Positions 51,400 to 59,895 of a stretch of 64,000 nt of DNA are shown here, piece by piece. The first letter of the stretch is position 1; each line of letters starts with the position of its first letter. The stretch lies in contig VXML01000030.1 of assembly GCA_009841115.1 (NCBI GenBank), positions 126,438 to 190,437 on the forward strand. Reading direction: 5' to 3'. The DNA is from Gemmatimonadota bacterium. Its GTDB lineage: Bacteria > Latescibacterota > UBA2968 > UBA8231. Below the pieces are notes generated by a model. It saw nothing but the letters and a program-made list of their open reading frames with translations. It was not told where the DNA came from and ran no database searches. The translations under genes and the position numbers were made by a program.

Positions 51400-51766
51400 G
51401 GCGTGGCTGAATTCGGCGCGCGATGACTTGGGGGTTGTAGAAGAAATCATCAACCGCGACGACCTGACGCATATGGTTGCCTTCCACTGTCAGCAGGCGG
51501 TCGAGAAATCGTTCAAAGCTGTTCTTGAAGAGTATGAACAAGCCGTGCCAAGAGTCCATGACCTGATCACGCTCCGCCATCAGATTGAGAAGTATATCAG
51601 GCTCGAGGTAGAATCGGATCTTCTGAACCAATTGAATGAACTGTACATTGATGCGAGGTATCCCTCAGATTTTGGGCTACTACCGGGTGGAAAACCACCG
51701 AAGGAACTAGCCCAGAAGATGCATCATCTCGCACGAAAGATATGCGAGACGATAGAGCAAAGTTAG
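51383..51766 (+). CDS. HEPN-domain protein (partner of the MNT nucleotidyltransferase)
   Basis: This is a 127-residue helical protein starting at ATG 51383 inside the upstream gene. Family landmarks are KKQAKAWLNSARDDLGVVEE, the helix HMVAFHCQQAVEKSFKAVL, PRVHDLITLRHQI and YIDARYPSDFG. The last carries the Arg and Tyr of the group's C-terminal motif; I see no classic RxxxxH ribonuclease motif. With the nucleotidyltransferase it forms a HEPN-MNT toxin-antitoxin-like module. HEPN partners cleave RNA in studied examples. Its place behind the helicase-nuclease makes a shared defence role plausible. Confidence 0.85.
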   Translation: MKKQAKAWLNSARDDLGVVEEIINRDDLTHMVAFHCQQAVEKSFKAVLEEYEQAVPRVHDLITLRHQIEKYIRLEVESDLLNQLNELYIDARYPSDFGLLPGGKPPKELAQKMHHLARKICETIEQS

Positions 51767-51850
51767 AGGTCGTAGCACTATAGAGATGCTGAAGCCGCCG
51801 TCGATCCAGCCAAAACGGCCTAGGCCGACGGCGACCTCATGGGCAAAGCG

Positions 51851-54715
51851 CTACTCTCCCTCCGATTCTTCCCCCTCCTCCGGATAGAGCACTACCCGCA
51901 CATAGCGATCCATGTTGAAATACTTCTGCGCTGACTGCTGCACCATATCCACCGTCAGCGAATCGACCAACGCTGGATACTGAATCAGCAGCCGCGGATC
52001 GACCCCGTTGAAATCGAGTGTCTCCAGAGCCCCGACCCAGAAGCTGTTTTCCTTGAGGTCTGTCTCGCGCTGGCGTTTGCGCATTTCCTTGACCTTATCG
52101 ACGTAGAGGTCGGTGGTGCCGACGGTTTTTAGGCTGTCGATCTGCTCAAAGATTACCTGCGTCAGCTCCTCGACGCGATCGGGATCGCTGCCGAAGGAGA
52201 TGGAGATGCGGTACTCCTCGTCTGGGTAGTGCGAGCCGCTGCTGCCGACCCAGACTCCATAGGTGCCGCCCAAGTCCTCGCGCAATACCTCGCGCAGCTT
52301 GATTTCCAGCACGGAGGTCATGGACCTCAGTGCGAGATTGTTTTTCCAGCCGTCGTATTCAAAGGGTCCGGTGAAAATCATCTGCGATCGGCTCTTGGGT
52401 TCGATGCCGCGATAGACCGCTTTGTCGATCACGCCCTCTGGGGCCTCAATGCCGACATCGCGCCAAGTCTCCTCCCGTCCCGTGGTCGGCAAGCCGCCCA
52501 AATAAGTGCGCACCAACGGCTCTATGTCTTCGAGGGTAAAGTTGCCGACGAAGAAAAACGAGAAGTCGCTGGCGTCGGCAAAGCGATCCTGGTACACGGC
52601 CATAGACGTGGCCAAGTCCATCTCGTCGAGCAACTCCAGCGACCAAGGGCGCGCCCGATGGTGGTACTGCGCCATGGTGACCGCAATGGTGTCGCTGAAC
52701 GCCGTTTCTGGACGCGCACTGCGATTTTGGATGGAGCCTCTCATAAGTGTCTGGTAGGCTTGGAAGGCCGTGCTGTCCTGGCGCGGCGCGGTGAAGAAGG
52801 CGTAGATCAGCTCGAACATGGTCTGGATATCTTCGGGCGAGGCCGAGCCGGAAACGCCCTCCCGCAGGCTGCTGATCCACGGCGATACCCGCACCACTTT
52901 GCCGGCCAGTTTCTTCTCCAGTTCGATCTTGTTAAACGGCCCCACGCCGCCTTCGCTCACCACCGAGGTCGCCGTCGAGGCTGCCACGTAGTCGGCGTCG
53001 GGGATCAGCGAGTGCCCGCCGGGGCTATAGGACCGGAAGAGGATCTCATCGTTTTTGAAATCCGTCGGTTTCAAGCACACGCGGATGCCGTTGGAGAGCG
53101 TCCACCAAGTCACGCCGATCTCGGGGATTTCGCTGCGTTCGATGATTTCGGCCGGGGATGGGACTTGCGCCACGAGCGGCTCGTCGGACACCTCGTCGGC
53201 GTACGGTGCGATCTCCTGCTGCGCCGCCTTGGCGAAGATCGCCAGCAGATCTTGCTCGGTGGGAACGGCAATGCCCTCTTGCTCAGGGGCTTCCACGGTG
53301 ATTACCCGATTTTTTTCGCTCGTCCACTCGCTGGCCAGCGCATTGATTTCCTCTAATGCAATGCCAGGGACCAGTTCTTGGTAGAGTTCGTACTCCTTGG
53401 CAATGCCGGGGATGGCTTCGTCAGTCAGCAGGTGGCGCACGTATTCGGAGGCAAAACCGCTCGACTGCTGCTTGTCGCGCTCGCGGTAGGACTGCTCTAT
53501 ACTGCGCAGTATTTCCTTTTTCTCGCGCGCTAGCTCGGAGGCGGTAAAGCCGTGTTCTCGCACTCTCGCTGCTTCAATCAACAGGGCCTCAAGTCCGGCG
53601 TCGAAACCGTTGTTTTGCACCGCAGCGCCGAGGATGAAAAACTCCTTGGAGCGCAGCCAGCGCCCTTGGCCCGAGTAAGCCCCTAAAAAGGGCGGTTCGG
53701 GTAGCTTGGTCAGTTCGTGCAGGCGCTGGTTTAACATCCGGTGATATAGGGCCTCAATCAGCGAGCGGCGGTAGGTGCTTACCGTCCCTTGGGGCCGCAC
53801 GTCCCTCTTGTAGTAGATGCTGACGCTATTGTAGGTGGCCTCTGGGTCGGTGGTAATGGCGAAGAGCGTCTCTTCGTGGTCGGGTACGGGGAACACTGTG
53901 CGCTCGGGGGGACTTTCTGCTGCGGGGATGCGTGCAAAATACTTCTCCACCAGCGCCTCTACCTCTACTGGCTCAATGTCTCCGACGGCCACAAAACCCA
54001 TCAGGTCGGGCCGATACCAAGTGCGGTAAAAGCGGCGCAGATCCTCGTGCTGGAAGGTATCGAGCACGGCCTTCTGGCCGATGGGCAGGCGCACGGCGTA
54101 GCGCGAATCCTTCAGGAGAATGGGTATTTGCTCGTCGAACATGCGCTGCTGGGCACCGCGCCGCAGCCGCCATTCTTCGATGACCACGCCTCGTTCCTTG
54201 TCGATTTCCTCCGCTTCAAAGCTGATCTGGTGCGCCCAGTCCTCCAAGATTTGGAAGGCCGTTTCCACCACTTCGGCGCTGTCGGTGGGCACGGTCAGCA
54301 TGTACACGGTTTCGTCGAAGCCGGTGTAGGCATTGAGGTCCGGGCCGAAGCGCATGCCGATTAGCTCCAGATAATCTATCAACTCCTGCTTGGCAAAGTT
54401 TTTGGTGCCATTGAAGGCCATGTGCTCGACAAAGTGCGCCAGCCCCTGTTGGTTTTCGTCCTCCAGCACCGAGCCGGCATCGACTACCAACCGCAGCTCG
54501 ACTCGGTTCTCGGGCTTTTGGTTTTGGCGGATGACGTAGCGCAGGCCGTTGTCTAGCTGGCCGACAGTCACCAGCGAATCAATGGGCAGCTTCGGATCCT
54601 CTAACTTCTCGGTCGTCTCCTCCATCGCCGCCTGTTGCATGGTCGTCGGCGACGTGCTGACGCAGGCGTATAGTAGCACTGGCAGCACAACGAACAGTAG
54701 TAAAACTCGTCTCAT
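51851..54715 (-). CDS. M16 family zinc metallopeptidase lipoprotein (two M16 units)
   Basis: This is a 954-residue protein starting at ATG 54715, with AGGAG 7 bases upstream; the frame extends to 54757 but that would ruin the signal MRRVLLLFVVLPVLLYAC (lipobox LYAC). The N-terminal half has the inverted zinc motif HFVEH in GLAHFVEHMAFNGT, with a downstream Glu region (EEWRLRRGAQQRMFDE). The C-terminal half repeats the fold without the zinc motif and contains FFFVGNFTLEDIEPLVRTYL. This is the usual active-plus-inactive arrangement of bacterial pitrilysin-like peptidases. It is probably anchored in the periplasm and degrades oligopeptides. Confidence 0.9.
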   Translation of the reverse strand: MRRVLLLFVVLPVLLYACVSTSPTTMQQAAMEETTEKLEDPKLPIDSLVTVGQLDNGLRYVIRQNQKPENRVELRLVVDAGSVLEDENQQGLAHFVEHMAFNGTKNFAKQELIDYLELIGMRFGPDLNAYTGFDETVYMLTVPTDSAEVVETAFQILEDWAHQISFEAEEIDKERGVVIEEWRLRRGAQQRMFDEQIPILLKDSRYAVRLPIGQKAVLDTFQHEDLRRFYRTWYRPDLMGFVAVGDIEPVEVEALVEKYFARIPAAESPPERTVFPVPDHEETLFAITTDPEATYNSVSIYYKRDVRPQGTVSTYRRSLIEALYHRMLNQRLHELTKLPEPPFLGAYSGQGRWLRSKEFFILGAAVQNNGFDAGLEALLIEAARVREHGFTASELAREKKEILRSIEQSYRERDKQQSSGFASEYVRHLLTDEAIPGIAKEYELYQELVPGIALEEINALASEWTSEKNRVITVEAPEQEGIAVPTEQDLLAIFAKAAQQEIAPYADEVSDEPLVAQVPSPAEIIERSEIPEIGVTWWTLSNGIRVCLKPTDFKNDEILFRSYSPGGHSLIPDADYVAASTATSVVSEGGVGPFNKIELEKKLAGKVVRVSPWISSLREGVSGSASPEDIQTMFELIYAFFTAPRQDSTAFQAYQTLMRGSIQNRSARPETAFSDTIAVTMAQYHHRARPWSLELLDEMDLATSMAVYQDRFADASDFSFFFVGNFTLEDIEPLVRTYLGGLPTTGREETWRDVGIEAPEGVIDKAVYRGIEPKSRSQMIFTGPFEYDGWKNNLALRSMTSVLEIKLREVLREDLGGTYGVWVGSSGSHYPDEEYRISISFGSDPDRVEELTQVIFEQIDSLKTVGTTDLYVDKVKEMRKRQRETDLKENSFWVGALETLDFNGVDPRLLIQYPALVDSLTVDMVQQSAQKYFNMDRYVRVVLYPEEGEESEGE

Positions 54716-54831
54716 TGATGACTCCTGTTTTGATTGGTTAATAGCCGGTTGATCCATTCAACCAGCGGTCTGTTATACAATAGAAATATCTCTGTGATTT
54801 GTCTCATTGACGCTTGATACTGCCGAATGTT

Positions 54832-56298
54832 TCACGATTGGAGGCTACTGGCAAACGCCGCACTCGCTTCGGCAATGGAGCCAAACGCGCCGTCGGCCAC
54901 CGCAGCACACAGCGCGGCACCGACGGCTGCCTCTTCGCCGTGCGACCCCATGTGCAGCGGCATGGCGAACTCCGCTTCCAACGCCGCTCGCAACACGGGG
55001 TTCAGCTTGATGCCGTTGCCCGCGCCAACCAGCTTGGAGCGCGCGCCACCGCCCAGGCGGATGGCCTCGCGATACGAATCGGCCAACTCGACGGCCATGC
55101 CTTCCAACAGCGCGCGCGTTAGGTGGCCAGCAGTCAGCGTCGCAGCGGTTAGCTCGCGGAAGGCGGCTTTGGCGCGTGGCCTGCTACGCGACCCGGAAAA
55201 CAGCGGGTCGGCGCGCACGCCCTCGGCACCGGCTGGCACTTCGGCCGCTAATGATACGAGCCGCTCGTAGAGGGCCTCGCTGTCGGGTTGGACATCGGCG
55301 AGGGTTTGGATGGCGTCGGCGAAGAAGTCGCGCAGCGTTCTGAACGTCCGCCCGCCAACGGCCCCCACGCCGGCCAGCAGATAGCCGCGCTGGATATAGG
55401 GACGCAGTTCGAGCGATCCGCGCGGCAGTGGAGCTTCGATATGCAGTGCGGCTTGTCCGCCGGTGCCGACGTTGACGGCCACGGTGTTGGCGTAATCGGC
55501 GACCGTGCCGGCAAAGCTGCACTGGTGATCACCGGACGCCACGGCGACGGGTAGGCCCGCTGGGACGCCGAGCTTGTGGGCCATCGCTGCGGTTAGGGGA
55601 CCGGCCATGGTGCAGGATTCGACTAGTTCGGGAAATAGCGACTGGTCCAGGCCGAGATCGGCGATAAGCTCGTCCGCCCAAGTGCGCTTGGTCACGTCAT
55701 AGACGCCCCAGCCGAGCGCGTCTGTCGGATCGACCACTGGCCGTTTGCCCACTAGGCGCGACACCACAAATTCAGGGGCCGTGGTGCCGCTGACGCCGCT
55801 GGGAAGCTGATTGTTGATTTGCAGCCAAAACAGGTGCGGCGCGGCGTGGCCGGCCACGAGAGGGCAGCCAGTATTGGCAAAGGCGGGCATCTCGCCCTCG
55901 GTGGTAGTGGAACCTCCTTGCTGGGCCATGGCGTCTAAGTAGGTGTGCTGCTGGCCCGGTAGGGGTTCTTGGGCGCGCTGGTCCTGCCAAGAGAAATAGG
56001 GACCTACGGTCTTGAGCGCGGCATCGAGGAGTTGAAGGCCCTGTTGCTGCCCGGTGACGCCGATGGCTGCTGGCCGGGCGTTGGTGTGGGCTACGAGCGC
56101 GGCCGCGTTGTCGATGGCCAGTTCGGTCATTGCGTCGAGGTTCCACTCCGAGCGGCTGAGTCGCTTATCCGCCGCGGAAGTTACCTCGGACGAATTGGCC
56201 GCGCTGGCTGCGCCGACGACGGCATTGGTGTCGAGGTCAATGACGATGGCGACGACAGTAGTAGAGCCGATGTCTAGCGCGAGGTAGTGCGTTGACAT
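54832..56298 (-). CDS. FGGY family carbohydrate kinase (xylulokinase-like)
   Basis: This is a 488-residue kinase starting at ATG 56298. The ATPase fold shows ALDIGSTTVVAIVID at the N-terminus, IGVTGQQQGLQLLD, the central VAVNVGTGGQAALHIEAP, and C-terminal RLGGGARSKLVGAGNGIKLN. It phosphorylates a ketose or polyol with ATP in the cytoplasm. Members are hard to assign by sequence alone; xylulokinase and sedoheptulokinase are possible. The dehydrogenase gene ends 4 bases upstream, so dehydrogenase and kinase likely form an oxidise-then-phosphorylate pair. Confidence 0.88.
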   Translation of the reverse strand: MSTHYLALDIGSTTVVAIVIDLDTNAVVGAASAANSSEVTSAADKRLSRSEWNLDAMTELAIDNAAALVAHTNARPAAIGVTGQQQGLQLLDAALKTVGPYFSWQDQRAQEPLPGQQHTYLDAMAQQGGSTTTEGEMPAFANTGCPLVAGHAAPHLFWLQINNQLPSGVSGTTAPEFVVSRLVGKRPVVDPTDALGWGVYDVTKRTWADELIADLGLDQSLFPELVESCTMAGPLTAAMAHKLGVPAGLPVAVASGDHQCSFAGTVADYANTVAVNVGTGGQAALHIEAPLPRGSLELRPYIQRGYLLAGVGAVGGRTFRTLRDFFADAIQTLADVQPDSEALYERLVSLAAEVPAGAEGVRADPLFSGSRSRPRAKAAFRELTAATLTAGHLTRALLEGMAVELADSYREAIRLGGGARSKLVGAGNGIKLNPVLRAALEAEFAMPLHMGSHGEEAAVGAALCAAVADGAFGSIAEASAAFASSLQS

Positions 56299-56302
56299 GG
56301 GA

Positions 56303-57322
56303 TTAACTCAGGCGCGACCAGTCGAAGACCACGCCGAGGTATTCCTCTTTATTGGCGGTAAGTCCTTCGTACATCTGCTGGCAGTCTGCCGGGGACGCTA
56401 GGTGGGTCAGCAGGGGTTCGACGACGAGCTGGCAGTTGGCGATCCACGCGGCGAGCTGGCGGTAATTAGCGTCGAGGTCGCGGCAGCGCTCGGTGGCGTG
56501 CTGCGGCCAGCGCCACTCAAGAGCGCCGATCATGCGGATCGCTTCTAGGTGGATGCGCAGCAGCATGGGCGTCACGTCGAAATGGGCCGGGGCACGCGGG
56601 CTGCCGAGGAGGATGAGTTCGCCGTGGCGAGCAATGCACATTGCGGTCTGGGCGATGACTTCGCTGATGCCAATGGCCTCGACGCCGATGCGGGCACCCG
56701 CGCCGCCAGTCCAGTCGCGCACCGCTTCTTCCAGATCGTCGCGGCCAGGATTGACGGTGTGCTCGATACCGCAGGCGCGCGCTTGCTGTAGGCGCAGCTC
56801 GGACAAGTCCGCGAGCATGACGTCGGCACCGGCTAAGCGGAAGAGCTGGGCGGCGAAGTTGCCTACGAGGCCGCCGCCGACTACGAGTACCGTATCTCCG
56901 GGCTGGACGCTAGAAGAGCGCAAAGCGGAGATGCTGACGCCGGCCATGCGCGTAAACACGAGGTGTTGGCCGGGAGCTTCGCGCGATACGGGCAACGCCA
57001 TGCGCTGCGCATCTGTTTTTACGATGGAAGCGTGGCGGGCAAAGGAAAGCACGCGGTCGCCTAGTTGTACGCCGGAGACCGCGTCGCCGACTTTCAGCAC
57101 TTGGCCGAGGTTGCCGTAGCCAGTGCCTCGGGGATACTGACCGGCGTCGCCGAAAGGCATCTGCTTGACGAGGCCGGTAAAGCCCGCGCCTTCGGTGCCG
57201 GCGCTGACGACGGAGTATTCGGTTTCTATTAATACTTCATGGGGGTGCAGGTGGTCGTCGAGATCGGTCTGAGTGACTTCGATTTGCCCCGGCTCGACGA
57301 CGGTGAGTTCATGAGTTAGCAC
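56303..57322 (-). CDS. Zinc-independent MDR-type alcohol/polyol dehydrogenase
   Basis: This is a medium-chain dehydrogenase of about 339 residues. The Rossmann motif is VLVVGGGLVGNFAAQLFRLAG, with the acidic residue in VMLADLSELR. The usual catalytic zinc Cys after strand 2 is absent (TEYSVVSAGTEGAGFTG), as is the structural zinc lobe, so it belongs to the zinc-less group. GTG 57322 was chosen because AGGAGG lies 10 bases before it; a TTG at 57331 is only 1 base from that site and so unlikely, and ATT 57328 is possible. It is followed by the sugar kinase; the substrate is probably a sugar alcohol or lactone. Confidence 0.8.
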   Translation of the reverse strand: MLTHELTVVEPGQIEVTQTDLDDHLHPHEVLIETEYSVVSAGTEGAGFTGLVKQMPFGDAGQYPRGTGYGNLGQVLKVGDAVSGVQLGDRVLSFARHASIVKTDAQRMALPVSREAPGQHLVFTRMAGVSISALRSSSVQPGDTVLVVGGGLVGNFAAQLFRLAGADVMLADLSELRLQQARACGIEHTVNPGRDDLEEAVRDWTGGAGARIGVEAIGISEVIAQTAMCIARHGELILLGSPRAPAHFDVTPMLLRIHLEAIRMIGALEWRWPQHATERCRDLDANYRQLAAWIANCQLVVEPLLTHLASPADCQQMYEGLTANKEEYLGVVFDWSRLS

Positions 57323-57425
57323 GGCAATCAATCCTCCTTAAACGGGCCGCAGTAAAGGCAAGTTGCGGCAGTATAAAGGGCCTTTGGACAACCGGCGTCA
57401 AGCCGTGCAGCGGTGGCAAAACGGC

Positions 57426-57454
57426 TTGACTAAAAATGCTGACCGTTCTATTAT
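57426..57454 (+). promoter_or_regulatory. Sigma70-type promoter
   Basis: TTGACT (57426-57431) and TATTAT (57449-57454) are separated by exactly 17 bases, a near-consensus pair. It points toward the transglycosylase gene at 57642, leaving a leader of about 180 bases that contains an intrinsic terminator. A small hairpin (57399-57406 with 57421-57428) lies just upstream and partly overlaps the -35 box. Confidence 0.6.
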
Positions 57455-57540
57455 TGGCGAACATACAAGTAGAAGATGTAAAGGAGTAGCTACTCTTTTA
57501 TGATATTGTCCTGTGAACTGACAATCTACCAAAAACCTCC

Positions 57541-57580
57541 ACGGCGCGATATTTAATCCAACCCACAAGCGCCGTTTTTT
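57541..57580 (+). terminator. Intrinsic terminator inside the leader of the transglycosylase gene
   Basis: ACGGCGC (57541-57547) pairs perfectly with GCGCCGT (57569-57575), followed by TTTTTT (57575-57580). It lies between the promoter at 57426 and the GTG at 57642. A transcript ending here would be about 120 bases and could be a small RNA, or the site could act as an attenuator. Confidence 0.6.
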
Positions 57581-57641
57581 ATCCCCGACTAAAACACTAC
57601 TGAAGCCCGTCGAGCGGGCAGATTTGGAGAGGAGGTGCGTC

Positions 57642-59732
57642 GTGTCCTTTCGCACTCGAACGCTTCTTCCTATAGGACTCATTGTCATTTCGACATTTGT
57701 TCAATGCAGCCAACCGGCGATCCCGGAACTGCCCAAATACACGGGCGATCTGCCGGTACTGCAATCCCACGGAAAGTTGCGCGTCATCGTCCCACCGGAG
57801 CCGCTGGCCCATATACCCAAGCAGGCGGAGCCGGTGACGATTGACTACGACCTCGCCCGCGACTTGGCCGCAGAGCTCAATCTAGAACTGATGCTGGTAA
57901 AGGCCGAAAATTATGCCCAGATGGTCCAGAAGTTGCTGGAAGGCGAAGGCGATATCGTCGCTGCGAGCCTGACGATTACAGCAGCGCGCCAGGAGCAAGC
58001 GGCGTTTTCCGTGCCGTATCTCTACGTGGATGAGTACCTGATTACTGCGGCCAGCGACAGCCTGCCGGCGACGATTGAGGACTTAGCCGGGATGAAAGTC
58101 GGCGTCCGGCGCTCTAGTTCGCACTACGAGACTCTAGCGGATATTCAGCAACGGGTGCCGTCTTTGCAGATTCACACCGCGCCGGAAAAACTCGGCCTTG
58201 AACACCTGCTCGACGGCATTGTCCGCGGCGAATACCAAGCGGCCGTATCCGACGAGCACTTATGGCGGGCGGTGGCAAGCTATTACGACAACTTGGTTAC
58301 GTCGCTCATGGTGGCCGAAAACCGTCCCATTGCCCTGATGATGAGGCCCGACGATGTGCAGCTCAAGACTAGGGTTGATGAGTATCTGCTCGCCCAGCAG
58401 TTTACGCGCCAGTCTCAGCAGGCTTTCACTGACGATTTGCCCGACCTAAAGGAGCGTCGCCGGCTGCGCATGATCACGCGCAACAATGCGATGACGTACT
58501 TCATTCATCGCGGCCGGCAGGTGGGTTTTGAATACGAGCTGATAAAGGAATTTGCCGATCGGCATGGCTTGCGGCTCGATATCGTCATCCCGGACAGTCA
58601 CGCCGATTTGCTGCCGTATTTGAACGAAGGCAAAGGCGACATTGTGGCTGCGGCCATGACCATTACCGAGGAGCGCCGGGCGCAGGCGGCGTTCGCCCTG
58701 CTGTACAACGAAGTAGATGAGCTGGTGGTCGTGCGCGCCGAGGAGGATTCGATCAGCAGCCTCGAAGACTTGGCCGGGCGCACGGTCCACGTGCGTCAAA
58801 GCTCTTCTTTTTACACTACCCTGATCGCCCTTGCCGATTCCATTGAGGGTTTGCAAGTCGCGCCACTGCCCGACGACCTCGAAACCGAAGACATCCTAGC
58901 CGGCGTCGAGGAAGGGCGCTACGACATTACCCTGTGCGACTCCAATCTACTCGACGTGGAACTCGCCTACGGGCGCCAGCTCAAGGCGGCTTTCAGCATC
59001 AAGCCGACGGTCTTGGGTTGGGCGGTGCGCGAGGACAATCCAGCCTTGCTGGCAGCGCTCAATCGGTACGTACAAGAAGAAAAAGGCGGCTTGTTTTTTA
59101 ACATGATGAAGAAGCGATACTTCAAAAACAAGCGCACCATCACTAGGGCAAAAGATTCGCTGCGGGTCGATTTGAGCGGCCGCCTGTCGCCCTATGATGA
59201 GTTGGTGAAAAAATACGCTCGCCAGTATGGCCAGGACTGGCGGTTGATTACCGCGCAGATGTACCAGGAATCCAAATTCGATCCCCAGGCCACTAGCTGG
59301 GTCGGCGCACGCGGGCTGATGCAGATCATGCCGGTCACTGGGCGCGAGCTGGGGTTTACCGATCTGCACGATCCGGAGAAAAACATCCACGCCGGGGTAA
59401 AGTACCTGTCCCAACTGGTCAATCGCTTCGATCCGAAAATTCCCGTGGATGAGCGGATGCGCTTTGCGCTGGCCGCCTACAATGTCGGGTACGGGCATGT
59501 ACTCGATGCGCGTCGCTTGGCGCGCGAAAAGGGGTGGAATTCCGACAAGTGGTTTGGTCACGTGGAACAGGCGATGCGCCTGCTTGCCAAGCCGGTGTAT
59601 CACAAACGGGCGCGCTACGGCTTCTGTCGCTGCGGCCAGCCCGTGCACTACGTGGGCAACATTCAGAATATGTACGACGCCTATGTCGGGATGCTGACTA
59701 TGGCGAGGGCGTCGGGTCAAGAGCGTCTCTGA
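57642..59732 (+). CDS. MltF-like lytic transglycosylase with two solute-binding domains
   Basis: This is a 696-residue lipoprotein. GTG 57642 has AGGAGG at 57630-57635 with a 6-base spacing, and gives the signal MSFRTRTLLPIGLIVISTFVQC (lipidated Cys at 22). Two family 3 solute-binding domains are in tandem (about 30-270 and 275-500; each has GDIVAASLTIT or GDIVAAAMTIT). The terminal SLT domain has the catalytic Glu in YQESKFDPQA, then GARGLMQIMP and ALAAYNVGYGHV. MltF normally has one binding domain, so this copy is duplicated. It cleaves peptidoglycan in the periplasm; the binding domains may sense cell-wall fragments. Confidence 0.88.
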   Translation: MSFRTRTLLPIGLIVISTFVQCSQPAIPELPKYTGDLPVLQSHGKLRVIVPPEPLAHIPKQAEPVTIDYDLARDLAAELNLELMLVKAENYAQMVQKLLEGEGDIVAASLTITAARQEQAAFSVPYLYVDEYLITAASDSLPATIEDLAGMKVGVRRSSSHYETLADIQQRVPSLQIHTAPEKLGLEHLLDGIVRGEYQAAVSDEHLWRAVASYYDNLVTSLMVAENRPIALMMRPDDVQLKTRVDEYLLAQQFTRQSQQAFTDDLPDLKERRRLRMITRNNAMTYFIHRGRQVGFEYELIKEFADRHGLRLDIVIPDSHADLLPYLNEGKGDIVAAAMTITEERRAQAAFALLYNEVDELVVVRAEEDSISSLEDLAGRTVHVRQSSSFYTTLIALADSIEGLQVAPLPDDLETEDILAGVEEGRYDITLCDSNLLDVELAYGRQLKAAFSIKPTVLGWAVREDNPALLAALNRYVQEEKGGLFFNMMKKRYFKNKRTITRAKDSLRVDLSGRLSPYDELVKKYARQYGQDWRLITAQMYQESKFDPQATSWVGARGLMQIMPVTGRELGFTDLHDPEKNIHAGVKYLSQLVNRFDPKIPVDERMRFALAAYNVGYGHVLDARRLAREKGWNSDKWFGHVEQAMRLLAKPVYHKRARYGFCRCGQPVHYVGNIQNMYDAYVGMLTMARASGQERL

Positions 59733-59895
59733 GTTGGCGGTACCTCGCAGATAGTAGCAAGCTGATCCCCGCTACAGACGGCATCCCGACGCTGAGCAGC
59801 CGTGGTGCGTCCTTCACTTGTCGTATTTCCTCTCTTTCACCAGCTTAGGTGAATCTGACTTCCATTTTACATAGCTGAGGAGCATAGAAGGCGGG

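Noticed and set aside
51794..51832. Bidirectional terminator between the HEPN gene and the M16 gene
   Set aside because: GCCGTCG and CGACGGC can pair, but the loop is 22 bases and no T tract follows on either strand.
52229..53356. Plus-strand frame of 375 codons inside the M16 peptidase
   Set aside because: The M16 gene is well supported on the minus strand. The opposing frame is His/Arg-rich without domain patterns.
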